Assembly (NCBI GenBank): GCA_009885805.1
Contig: VFJZ01000057.1
Location: forward strand, 46,652-110,651
DNA: 64,000 nucleotides
Direction: 5' to 3'
Origin: Actinomycetota bacterium
GTDB lineage: Bacteria; Actinomycetota; Thermoleophilia; Gaiellales; F1-60-MAGs149
The notes below the pieces were generated by a model, which worked only from the letters and a program-made list of their open reading frames with translations, was not told the DNA's origin and made no database searches. This document shows, piece after piece, positions 1-8,489 of the stretch; position 1 is the stretch's first letter, and each line of letters starts with the position of its first letter. Position numbers and translations under genes: made by a program.

Positions 1-545
1 TGCCGCGGCCGGGTCGGCTCCGACGGGTCGTGGCGGCGCTCCTGCCTGGCGCCGGCGGCGGACGATTCGTTGCCGGCTTCGCCGCCGCCACGGTGCTCGC
101 GTTCGGGCTGCTCGTGGTCCTCGAGGGCCCGGGCGCGCTGCGCGACTTCTGGGACCGGACGTTCGGCTGGCAGCTCGATCGACCGTCGCCCTTCTCGATC
201 TGGGACTGGGGCGGCTACCCGGGCTTCCCCGACCTCGCGCCACTGCAGAAGGTGCTGAAGGCGGCGCTCGTGCTCTTCGCGTTCGCGCTCTACTTCATCC
301 CGCGCCGGCTCGATCCGGTGCGAACCGCCGCCTTCGCCGGCGCCCTGCTGGTCGGCTTCCAACTCGTGCTGACGCACTGGTTCTACCTGTACATCCCGTG
401 GTTCGTCCCGGCGCTGGCCGTCGCGCTGTACGCCGGCCGCCCCGCTCTCGGCGAGCAGCGCGTGAAGGCGTACGAGACGGTGTCAGTCGCCGAGACTTCC
501 CGACAGCGCCTGCCACGCCCGTTCGCGCGCCGCCTGCCGGCGTGA
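1..545 (+). CDS. C-terminal part of a polytopic membrane protein (GT87/DUF2029-like mannosyltransferase suspected); 5' end outside window
   Basis: Open frame runs in from the left edge (ORF track 30..545); hydrophobic helices, 'LVLTHWFYLYIPWFVPALAVAL'. Confidence 0.55.
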   Translation, partial: PRPGRLRRVVAALLPGAGGGRFVAGFAAATVLAFGLLVVLEGPGALRDFWDRTFGWQLDRPSPFSIWDWGGYPGFPDLAPLQKVLKAALVLFAFALYFIPRRLDPVRTAAFAGALLVGFQLVLTHWFYLYIPWFVPALAVALYAGRPALGEQRVKAYETVSVAETSRQRLPRPFARRLPA

Positions 546-686
546 GTCGAGCCTGATCTGGGCGACCGTCCGACGCCGCCACGCCTCGATGTTGACCATG
601 GCGGCGATGCCGCCGAGGGTGCAGATCGTCGCTGCAAGCATCATTCTGGGCGACGGATTTCGCTCCGCTCGCCGGTACTCCTTCAC
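483..686 (-). CDS. small single-TM protein, 67 aa
   Basis: GTG overlaps TGA of the upstream phosphoesterase gene (GTGA); VKEYRRAERNPSPRMMLAATICTLGGIAAMVNIEAWRRR...; tail overlaps the opposing ORF. Confidence 0.45.
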   Translation of the reverse strand: MKEYRRAERNPSPRMMLAATICTLGGIAAMVNIEAWRRRTVAQIRLDSRRQAARERAWQALSGSLGD

Positions 687-1465
687 GACTCGTGAATGAT
701 GCGGACGGCCTCGATCGCGGTCGCCCGCCCGTCGCCGTCCGTCTCGATGATCGCGCCCTCGAGCCTGACGTCGCCGGCGGCCGGTTCGGACCGCTGCGGC
801 TGCTGGGTGAGGAACCGGCGCAGGATGATCTCCTTCTTGACGCCGATCACGGAGTCATGCGGTCCGGTCATACCGAGGTCGGTGATGTACGCGGTGCCGC
901 CGTCGAGTACGCGCGCGTCGTTCGTCTGGACGTGCGTGTGGGTGCCGACGACGCCGGTGACCCGACCGGCCAGGTGCCAGCCCATTGCGACCTTCTCGCT
1001 CGTCGCCTCGGCGTGGAGGTCGAGCAGGATGAACGGGGTGCGCGCTGCGGCCTCGTCGACCAGTGCGTCGACGACCTCGAACGGCGACCTCGCGGGTTCC
1101 AGCGTCAGGCGGCCGAGCAGGTTCAGCACCGCGACCCGGGTACCATCGGCGGCGGTGACGAACGCGAGGCCGCGCCCGGGGAGCGACGCCAGCAAGTTCG
1201 CGGGCCTCACGACGCGCTCGGTGCCGGCCAGGTAGACGCCGATCCCGCTCCGCCGCCAGGTGTGGTTGCCGAGCGTCACGCAGTCCACGCCCGCGGCGAG
1301 GATGCGATCCGCGAGGCGCCCGGTGATGCCGGCACCGTCGGCGACGTTCTCGCCGTTGGCGAGTACGAGATCGAGGCCGAACTCGCTGCGCAGGGCGGGG
1401 ACGCGCGCCTCGACCGCGCGCAGCCCGGCCGGGCCGAAGATGTCGCCGAGGAAGAGGATTTTCAT
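683..1465 (-). CDS. TIGR00282/YmdB family metallophosphoesterase
   Basis: MKILFLGDIFGPAGLRAVE...LANGENVADGAGIT...DCVTLGNHTWRR...VGTHTHVQT motifs; ATGA overlap with upstream gene. Confidence 0.9.
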   Translation of the reverse strand: MKILFLGDIFGPAGLRAVEARVPALRSEFGLDLVLANGENVADGAGITGRLADRILAAGVDCVTLGNHTWRRSGIGVYLAGTERVVRPANLLASLPGRGLAFVTAADGTRVAVLNLLGRLTLEPARSPFEVVDALVDEAAARTPFILLDLHAEATSEKVAMGWHLAGRVTGVVGTHTHVQTNDARVLDGGTAYITDLGMTGPHDSVIGVKKEIILRRFLTQQPQRSEPAAGDVRLEGAIIETDGDGRATAIEAVRIIHES

Positions 1466-2259
1466 GGAATCGCCAGCACCGCCGCCGGACGCACCTCGAT
1501 GTGCAGGTGGTTCCCCTCGTCGGAGGTGTACTGCGCGAGTTCCATCTCGAGGACCTCGGACAGGTCGGCGATCGTACCGATGAACGTCGGCTCCTGCCCG
1601 GCCGTGACGGTCGCACCCACGCGCAGGCCTGGATCGGCGATGACGTGGGAGAGGACCACAACCGAGCCCGGGTCGGCCTGTGGTTGGACGGCGATCTGGG
1701 AGCCCCAGGCGGCGCCGTCGATGATGTTCGGGGCGATCGAGAGGACCGTGCCGTTGACCGGCGAGTACACCTGCGTGCCCGGCGCCGCGCCGACATCGAC
1801 CGCGGCGGTCGATCCGTCCGAGACGTAGTAGTCCGGTGTGGCGTCGGTCACGCCGATCACGCGGCGCTCGATCCGATCGAGGATGCCGGCATTGACAAGA
1901 TTGCCTGACGGCGTCAACTCGAGGCTGTCCGACCCGGCGACGCGGTGGTAGACGATCGCCGTCACTCGCGAGGCGTTGATCGGCAGGTACAGCAGGACGG
2001 GGCCGCGGGCCGCCAGCTTCAGGGGGCGCGGCGGCGGCGACACGACGAGCTGCGGCGCGGCCTCCGGCGCGGCCGCGTCGAGAGCGATCGTCCCGTCGTC
2101 CTGGCGCAGGGCCGAGCCCAGCGCGACGGCGGTTACGACCAGCAGCCCGCCCAGGACGATCAGCCGACGCGTTCGCCGCCATTCCGATCCGGCACCTGTT
2201 GCCCGCCGGTGGTGCCGGCGAAGATTAGGCGCCGGCTCGTCGAGGCCGCGTTCGCTCAC
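1462..2259 (-). CDS. membrane-anchored M23 peptidase-like (possibly degenerate) protein
   Basis: N-terminal TM helix; GAAPGTQVYSPVNGTVLSIAPN...VVLSHVIADPGLRVGATVTAGQ...EGNHLHIEV resembles LytM/M23 fold (H-x-H retained). Confidence 0.65.
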   Translation of the reverse strand: MSERGLDEPAPNLRRHHRRATGAGSEWRRTRRLIVLGGLLVVTAVALGSALRQDDGTIALDAAAPEAAPQLVVSPPPRPLKLAARGPVLLYLPINASRVTAIVYHRVAGSDSLELTPSGNLVNAGILDRIERRVIGVTDATPDYYVSDGSTAAVDVGAAPGTQVYSPVNGTVLSIAPNIIDGAAWGSQIAVQPQADPGSVVVLSHVIADPGLRVGATVTAGQEPTFIGTIADLSEVLEMELAQYTSDEGNHLHIEVRPAAVLAIP

Positions 2260-2285
2260 GGTGGCTCCGACTATATCGTGCGCTC

Positions 2286-2933
2286 GTGACCGCACCGCTG
2301 GTGGAGGCCCGGGCCGTTGCACGTCGCTTCGGTGCCCGTGCGGCCCTCGTCGATGTTTCGTTCGCGGTCAACGCGGGCGAGACGCTCGCCCTCGCCGGTG
2401 CCAACGGCGCCGGCAAGTCGACGCTGCTGGGCCTCATCGCCGGCGCCTTGCGCCCGACCTCGGGATCGATCTGCGTCGGCGGCCGGGTCGGCTACGTACC
2501 CCAGTACGTCGCCCTCTGGCGGCGTCTGACCGTCCGGGAGAATCTCCTGCTCCTGTCTCGCCTGGAGGGGTGCGGAGGCGTCGACGCGCTGATCGATAGC
2601 GCCGGCCTCGCCGACATCGCCGACCGGCCGGTGCGCGAGCTCTCGGTCGGTCAGGCCCAGCGCGCGAACATCGCCGTCGGTCTGCTCGGCGGTCCTGCAG
2701 TGCTGCTCCTGGACGAGCCAACTGCGGCCCTCGACCCGCACCAGCGCCGCCGCGCCTTCGACCTCGCGCTGCGCGTGGCGGCCAGCGGCGGCGCGGTCGT
2801 GTTCACGACCCAGAACATGGAGGAGATCCCGCGGCACGCCGATCGCGTCCTGGTCCTGCACGCGGGCGCGGTCGTCTACGACGGCGCGACCGATGTCGAC
2901 ATCGGTGGCCTGATCGAGGGTGCGTCGTCGTGA
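2286..2933 (+). CDS. ABC transporter ATP-binding protein
   Basis: Walker A GANGAGKST, signature LSVGQAQR, Walker B VLLLDEPT. Confidence 0.93.
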   Translation: MTAPLVEARAVARRFGARAALVDVSFAVNAGETLALAGANGAGKSTLLGLIAGALRPTSGSICVGGRVGYVPQYVALWRRLTVRENLLLLSRLEGCGGVDALIDSAGLADIADRPVRELSVGQAQRANIAVGLLGGPAVLLLDEPTAALDPHQRRRAFDLALRVAASGGAVVFTTQNMEEIPRHADRVLVLHAGAVVYDGATDVDIGGLIEGASS

Positions 2934-4228
2934 GGCGCGTCTGCCTCCTGATCGCGAAGGACCTCCGCGTGCTCCGGCGGTCGCCGACGCTCGCGGTCGC
3001 GTTGCTCCTCTATCCCGCGCTGATCGCCGCGGTCGTCGCACTGGTCGAGCGCGATGCCGGCGGACGTGCACGGATCGCCTGGGTCGACGAGGCCGCTCTG
3101 CCGCCCGTGATCGAGATCGGTTCGACCACGATCCGGTTCGCCGAGCTGCGCGCGCGCGTCGAGCGCCGCGTCGATCTCGTCCCGATGACACGGGCCGCTG
3201 CCGCCGCGGCGCTCGACGACGGCGACGTCGTGGCCGTGTTCCGCGTTCCGAAGGGACTCGTCGCTGCTCTTCGGTCGAGCGTGCGTCAGGCGTCGATCGA
3301 GGTGACCACGCGCGGCGGCGCGCGCGGCGAACGCGCCGTCCGCGAGGCCCAGGCGTTCGTCTACGAGCTGAACGCCGCCGTCCAGCGCGAGGTCCTCGAG
3401 GAGTCGCTCGAGTTCCTTGGCGTCCTCGGCAACGGCGGCGAGGCGGAGATCGGCGGCGAGGCGTTCCCGATCCTCGGGCTCGCGCGGGCCGCCGAGGTCG
3501 CCGCCGCCGTGCAGCGGCGGACGGTCGACCCGCGGGATCGCGCCGATCTCCAGGAGGTGCTCGACTTCGCGCGCGCGGCGCGGCTCGCGCTCGCGTTCGC
3601 CGATCCGTCGCTGCGGGTGGTGGCGGCGCCGATCGAGCTCGAGGCGATGGTGCGCGGGGACGACGATCTCCTTTCTGGCCGCGGCGTCGCCCTCGCCCTC
3701 GCGGCGGGCGTCGTGCTCGCCGGCCTGCTGCTCGGCGCCGCCGCGCTCGCGACGGAGCGCGACGAGCGGACGCTCGTGCGGCTGCGCCGCACCGGTCTCG
3801 GGCCGGGCGGTGTGATCGTTGCGAAGGCGGGATTCGTGACCGTGGTCTCGGTGGCACTGGCCGCCATCGCCGTACTGCTGCGGGTCGTACTCGGCGGCGG
3901 TGGCGATGGCGGGGTTGCGGCCTTCGGCGTGCTCGCGCTCGCCGGCGCCGCCGCCGGCGCCGTCGGACTGTTCGTCGCCAGCGTCGTGCACGAGGTGGCG
4001 CCCGCCGTCTTCGTGTCGTTACTGCTGGCGATCCCCTTCCTGCTCGCCGCTCTCGTCGGACGTTCGTCGGGGAGCGTCGGCACGCTCGCCCGCGCCTTTC
4101 CGTTCGCGCCCGCGGCCGACGGCGTGGCGGCGGCCTTCGCCGGCGGCCCGGCGGCTGGCGCGGCGCTGCACCTGTCGCTGCTCGGCGCCGTCGCCCTCGT
4201 CGCGGCCCGCGTCGTCGCGACCCGCTGA
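2930..4228 (+). CDS. ABC-2 type transporter permease
   Basis: GTGA overlap with the ATPase gene; N-terminal TM, large extracytoplasmic loop, several C-terminal TMs. Confidence 0.85.
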   Translation: MRRVCLLIAKDLRVLRRSPTLAVALLLYPALIAAVVALVERDAGGRARIAWVDEAALPPVIEIGSTTIRFAELRARVERRVDLVPMTRAAAAAALDDGDVVAVFRVPKGLVAALRSSVRQASIEVTTRGGARGERAVREAQAFVYELNAAVQREVLEESLEFLGVLGNGGEAEIGGEAFPILGLARAAEVAAAVQRRTVDPRDRADLQEVLDFARAARLALAFADPSLRVVAAPIELEAMVRGDDDLLSGRGVALALAAGVVLAGLLLGAAALATERDERTLVRLRRTGLGPGGVIVAKAGFVTVVSVALAAIAVLLRVVLGGGGDGGVAAFGVLALAGAAAGAVGLFVASVVHEVAPAVFVSLLLAIPFLLAALVGRSSGSVGTLARAFPFAPAADGVAAAFAGGPAAGAALHLSLLGAVALVAARVVATR

Positions 4229-4286
4229 CGTCGGAGCGAACCACGTCGCCCGGGGGTAGGATGCGTGAACGCGTGGTAGGTCAGCC

Positions 4287-5264
4287 CTGACGTCCCCGGC
4301 CCGGCCCCGTCGGCTACGCCGCACTCCGGCCCTCCGGGCGCTCATCCGCGAGACGCGCCTCGAGCCGGCGAGCCTCCTGCTGCCGATGTTCGTGGTCCCC
4401 GGCGAGGATCGCCGCGAGGCGATCGCGACCTTCCCCGGCGTGGCGCACATGTCGACCGACGTCGCGGTCGCCGAGGCCGTTCGCGGCGCCTCGCGGGGCA
4501 TCGGCGGCGTGCTGCTGTTCGGCCTGCCGGACTTGAAGGACGCGATCGGCTCGTCCGCCTGGGACGACGGCGGCCCGGTGCAGGCCGCGACCCGCGCGAT
4601 CCGCGCCGCCGTGCCCGGTCTGGTGATCGCCACCGACGTCTGCCTCTGCCAGTACACCGATCACGGTCACTGCGGCGTCCTGCACGACGACGGCACCGTC
4701 GCCAACGACGAGACGCTGCCGCTGCTGGCCCGGGTCGCCGTCTCGCACGCGCGGGCGGGTGCCGACATCGTCGCCCCGAGCGACATGATGGACGGCCGCG
4801 TCCACGCGATCCGAGCGGCGCTGGACGAGGCAGGCCACGCCGAATCGGCGGCGATCCTGAGCTACTCGACGAAGTTCGCCTCGGCGTTCTACGGTCCGTT
4901 CCGCGACGCCGCGCACTCGGCACCGCAGCGCGGCGACCGCAAGACCTACCAGATGGATCCGGCGAACGCCCGCGAGGCGTTGCGCGAGTCGCTGCTCGAC
5001 GAGGCAGAGGGAGCAGACATGTTGATGGTGAAGCCCGCAGGTCCGTACCTCGACGTCCTCGCCCGAGTCGTCGAATCGACCGACCTGCCCGTGGCCGCGT
5101 ACCAGGTCTCCGGTGAACACGCGGCCCTGCGGTTCGCGGCCGCGAACGGCGCTCTCGATCTGCGCTCGGCGACGCTGGAGTCGCTGCTCGCGATCCGGCG
5201 AGCCGGCGCGAGCGCGATCATGACCTACGCCGCGATCGACGCGGCGGAGTGGCTCGATGACTGA
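4287..5264 (+). CDS. hemB: delta-aminolevulinic acid dehydratase (porphobilinogen synthase), predicted CTG start
   Basis: RPRRLRRTPALRALIRETRLEPASLLLPMFV...DVCLCQYTDHGHCG...YSTKFASAFYGPFRDA...KPAGPYLD. No ATG/GTG/TTG lies between the in-frame stop (4266) and ATG 4386, so the conserved N-terminus needs CTG 4287. Confidence 0.93.
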   Translation: MTSPARPRRLRRTPALRALIRETRLEPASLLLPMFVVPGEDRREAIATFPGVAHMSTDVAVAEAVRGASRGIGGVLLFGLPDLKDAIGSSAWDDGGPVQAATRAIRAAVPGLVIATDVCLCQYTDHGHCGVLHDDGTVANDETLPLLARVAVSHARAGADIVAPSDMMDGRVHAIRAALDEAGHAESAAILSYSTKFASAFYGPFRDAAHSAPQRGDRKTYQMDPANAREALRESLLDEAEGADMLMVKPAGPYLDVLARVVESTDLPVAAYQVSGEHAALRFAAANGALDLRSATLESLLAIRRAGASAIMTYAAIDAAEWLDD

Positions 5265-6540
5265 GGACCGCTCGCGCGCGCTGTTCGCCGAGGCCCAGCA
5301 GCACATCCCCGGTGGCGTCAATTCGCCCGTGCGCGCGATGCGCTCCGTCGGCCGCGCCTTCCCCCTCTTCATCGCCTCGGCCGCCGGCGCGACGCTGACG
5401 GACGCCGACGGCAACGACTACGTCGATCTCGTCGGCTCGTGGGGGCCGATGATCGTCGGCCACGCGCATCTCGCCGTCGTCGAGGCCGTCCGCGAGGCGA
5501 TGGTCCGCGGGTCCTCGTACGGCGCCCCGACCGCAGGCGAGACCGACCTCGCGGTGCGCGTGAAGCGTGTCTACCCGGGTATCGAGCTGATCCGCTTCGT
5601 CTCGAGCGGCACCGAGGCGTCGATGAGCGCGTTGCGGCTCGCCCGCTCGGCGACCGGCCGCGAGAAGGTGCTCAAGTTCGCCGGCTGCTACCACGGCCAC
5701 GTGGACGCGCTGCTCGCCGAGGCCGGGTCGGGCATCGCCACGCTCGGCATCCCGTCGACGCCGGGCGTGCCCGCGAGCGTCACGGCCGGAACGATCGTCG
5801 TGCCATTCAACGACGACGACGCCGTCGACCGGGCGTTCGCCGCCCACGGTCGCGACCTCGCCTGCGCGATCGTCGAGGGCGTCCCCGGCAACATGGGCGT
5901 CGTGCCGCCCGCGCGGGGCTTCATGGAGCGCCTGCAGGCTCGCTGCCGCGAGTCGGGTGCCCTGTTCGTCGTCGACGACGTCATGAGCGGCTTTCGAGTT
6001 GCTCCCGGGGGTGCCGTCGAGCTCTACGGCCTCGAGCCGGACCTCGTCGTCCTCGGCAAGATCATCGGCGGCGGGTTGCCCGCTGCGGCCTTCGGCGGCC
6101 GCCGGCAGGTGATGGAGCTGCTGGCACCGCTCGGCTCGACGTATCAGGCGGGGACGCTATCCGGCAACCCGCTCGCGATGACCGCCGGCTGCGTGACTCT
6201 CGACCTGCTGGCCGAGCCAGGTGTCTACGACCGCCTCGAGCGGACGTCGGCGCGCCTCGCGGCCGGGCTGGGCGCCGCTGCGGCCGACGGCTGCTGCGTG
6301 CAGCGCGTCGGCTCGATGATGACGCTGTTCTTCCGTCCCGGCCCCGTCCGCTCGTTCGCCGAGGCGGCCGGCTCCGAGACGGGACGGTTCGCGGCCTTTC
6401 ACGCGCACTGCCTCGCCCAGGGCATCTACCTGCCGCCGTCGCAGTACGAGGCCTGGTTCGTCTCGCTTGCCCACGACGACGCCGCGATCGACGCCGTCGT
6501 CGCTGCCGCCGGTGGTTTCTTCGCCCGGAGCCCGCAGTGA
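5257..6540 (+). CDS. hemL: glutamate-1-semialdehyde 2,1-aminomutase
   Basis: IPGGVNSPVRAMRSVG, VLGKIIGGGLPAAAFGG, full-length GSAM similarity. Confidence 0.96.
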   Translation: MTEDRSRALFAEAQQHIPGGVNSPVRAMRSVGRAFPLFIASAAGATLTDADGNDYVDLVGSWGPMIVGHAHLAVVEAVREAMVRGSSYGAPTAGETDLAVRVKRVYPGIELIRFVSSGTEASMSALRLARSATGREKVLKFAGCYHGHVDALLAEAGSGIATLGIPSTPGVPASVTAGTIVVPFNDDDAVDRAFAAHGRDLACAIVEGVPGNMGVVPPARGFMERLQARCRESGALFVVDDVMSGFRVAPGGAVELYGLEPDLVVLGKIIGGGLPAAAFGGRRQVMELLAPLGSTYQAGTLSGNPLAMTAGCVTLDLLAEPGVYDRLERTSARLAAGLGAAAADGCCVQRVGSMMTLFFRPGPVRSFAEAAGSETGRFAAFHAHCLAQGIYLPPSQYEAWFVSLAHDDAAIDAVVAAAGGFFARSPQ

Positions 6541-6893
6541 TCGCGACGATCGCGGCGCGGGCGGCTGCGAGCAGCCCCGTGTTCGCCGCCAGCGTCCGTC
6601 CGACCCCCACCGGTGTGGCGGAGCACGGTCCGCGCGTTGCGCCGCGTTTCGCACTCGGGCTGGAACTGATCCACGAGGGCTACCTCGTGCACCAGGGCGC
6701 CTCACGCGCCTTCGCGCCACCGGATACGGAAGTGGCGATCCTGCTCGGCGACCATCTGTACGCGGATGGCCTGGTCGAGATCTGCCGGACTGGCGACCTC
6801 GTCGCCGTCGCCGCTCTCGCCGAGCTGATCGCGTCCGTCTCGATCGCGCCCGACGAGCCGGCCTGGGCGCGCGCGGTCGCCGCCCTCCGATGA
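6537..6893 (+). CDS. small polyprenyl-synthase-like protein lacking both DDxxD motifs
   Basis: GTGA overlap with hemL and ATGA overlap with ubiD-like gene; LELIHEGYLVHQGASR...ILLGDHLYADGLVEICRTGDLVAVAALAELI aligns to VELVHSATLVHDDVLDR...ATGDYLFARAFALMVETGDAAAVTELAECT of the full enzyme at 12349..13314. Confidence 0.75.
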   Translation: MIATIAARAAASSPVFAASVRPTPTGVAEHGPRVAPRFALGLELIHEGYLVHQGASRAFAPPDTEVAILLGDHLYADGLVEICRTGDLVAVAALAELIASVSIAPDEPAWARAVAALR

Positions 6894-8398
6894 ACGACCT
6901 CCGCGCCTGGATCGAGGTGCTGCGGCGGGAGGGAGAGCTGGCAGAGGTCACCGCCGAAGTCGACCCCTATCTCGAGATCACGGAGATCGCCGACCGCACC
7001 ATGAAGGCCGGCGGCCCGGCCCTCCTGTTCACGAACGTGCGGGGTTCGGCGATGCCCCTCCTGATCAACCAGTTCGGCACCGAGCGGCGGATGTGCCTCG
7101 CGCTCGGCGTCGCGACGCTGGACGAGGTTCGGGAGCGGGTGTCCGACGTCTTCGAGCTGCTCCAGCCACCGAAGGGCCTGTCCGCCGCGCTCGATGCGGC
7201 GGCGACGGGACTGCGCACGCTGCGCGACTCGAAGCCGAAGGTCGTCTCGAGCGGGCCGTGTCAGGAGGTCGTGATGGAGACGCCGGACCTCGACCGGCTG
7301 CCGATCATGACGTGCTGGCCCGACGACGGCGGGCCGTTCATCACCCTGCCGTCGGTCATCACCCGCGACGTCGTCACCGGCGGGCGCAACGTCGGCATGT
7401 ACCGCCTCCAGAAGCACTCGTCGACGACGCTCGGTCTGCACTGGCAGATCCACAAGGACGCCGCCGCCGACTGGCGCGAGGGCGCCGGCCGGATGGAGGT
7501 CGCGATCGCGCTCGGCACCGATCCGATCACGGCCTACGCCGGCTCGATGCCGCTGCCGAAGCACATCGACGAGTTCGCCGTCGCGGGGGTGTTGCGCGGC
7601 ACCCGCACCGAGCTCGTCCGGTGCCGAACGGTCGACCTCGAGGTGCCGGCGAACGCCGAGATCGTGATCGAGGGCTACGCGGAGCGCGGCACCCTGCATC
7701 CCGAGGGGCCGTTCGGCGACCACACCGGCTACTACACGCCGGTCGAGCCGTTCCCGCTGCTGCACGTGACGGCGATCACGCACCGGCGCGACCCGATCTA
7801 CCCGTCGATCGTCGTCGGCGTGCCGCCGTCCGAGGACGTCTGGCTCGGCAAGGCGACCGAGCGCATCTTCCTGCCCGCCGTGCAGATGACGCTGCCCGAG
7901 GTCGTTGACTACGACCTGCCAGCCGCCGGTGTCTTTCACAATTGCTGCATCGTCGCCATCCGCAAGCGCTTCCCCGGCCATGCGCGGAAGGTGATGCACG
8001 CGATCTGGGGAACGGGACTTCTGTCTCTGACCAAGGCGGTCGTCGTGGTCGACGAGTGGGTGGACGTGCACGACTACACCCAGGTGATGTGGCAGCTCGG
8101 AGCGAACGTCGACCCGGCGCGCGATGTCCTCGTCTCCAGCGGGCCCCTCGACCAGCTCGACCACGCCCCTGCGATCCAGAGCCTGGGCGGTAAGATCGGC
8201 TTCGACGCGACCCGGAAATGGCCCGAAGAGGGCTACCCACGGGTGTGGCCGGAGGTCGCGCGGATGTCCGCTAGCGTTCGCGAGGCCGTCGACGAACGTT
8301 GGTCGGCGCTCGGCATCCGACTCGACGTCGTCGCGCGGGTCGACGCCGGCAGTTCGGCCCGATCCCGGCGTCGTTTTTTTGGCCGGGGCAGCCCGTGA
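6890..8398 (+). CDS. UbiD family decarboxylase (MqnL-like by context)
   Basis: MNDLRAWIEVLRREGELAEV...; conserved UbiD sequence HPEGPFGDHTGYYTP, PAVQMTLPEVVDYDLP. Confidence 0.93.
   Translation: MNDLRAWIEVLRREGELAEVTAEVDPYLEITEIADRTMKAGGPALLFTNVRGSAMPLLINQFGTERRMCLALGVATLDEVRERVSDVFELLQPPKGLSAALDAAATGLRTLRDSKPKVVSSGPCQEVVMETPDLDRLPIMTCWPDDGGPFITLPSVITRDVVTGGRNVGMYRLQKHSSTTLGLHWQIHKDAAADWREGAGRMEVAIALGTDPITAYAGSMPLPKHIDEFAVAGVLRGTRTELVRCRTVDLEVPANAEIVIEGYAERGTLHPEGPFGDHTGYYTPVEPFPLLHVTAITHRRDPIYPSIVVGVPPSEDVWLGKATERIFLPAVQMTLPEVVDYDLPAAGVFHNCCIVAIRKRFPGHARKVMHAIWGTGLLSLTKAVVVVDEWVDVHDYTQVMWQLGANVDPARDVLVSSGPLDQLDHAPAIQSLGGKIGFDATRKWPEEGYPRVWPEVARMSASVREAVDERWSALGIRLDVVARVDAGSSARSRRRFFGRGSP
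8341..8380 (+). terminator. intrinsic (Rho-independent) terminator
   Basis: CGACGCCGG (8341-8349) / CCGGCGTCG (8365-8373) perfect 9-bp stem immediately followed by TTTTTTT (8374-8380). Confidence 0.8.
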
Positions 8399-8424
8399 TC
8401 GAGCTTGTGCCGTCTGTTCTCACG

Positions 8425-8454
8425 TTGACATCCGTCCGAAGGGTGAATCACAAT
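8425..8454 (+). promoter_or_regulatory. sigma70-type promoter for Rieske/cytochrome b operon
   Basis: TTGACA (8425-8430) - 18 nt - CACAAT (8449-8454), followed by AGGAGG RBS (8475-8480). Confidence 0.6.
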
Positions 8455-8489
8455 GCCGCCGTCAATGCCCTCGCAGGAGGTTGAGTCTC

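Noticed and set aside
2271-4244. Long 657-aa minus-strand ORF
   Set aside because: Arginine-rich antisense frame of the ABC transporter genes; typical high-GC six-frame artefact with no domain-like sequence.
4261-4290. 9-codon uORF MRERVVGQP upstream of hemB
   Set aside because: Its ATG overlaps the proposed TAGGAT -10 box and would lie upstream of +1; the shorter GTG 4273 version fits a leaderless uORF better.
4314-5414. 366-aa minus-strand ORF opposite hemB
   Set aside because: Mirror frame of a confidently identified gene; composition (R/V/D/G rich) indicates a shadow ORF.
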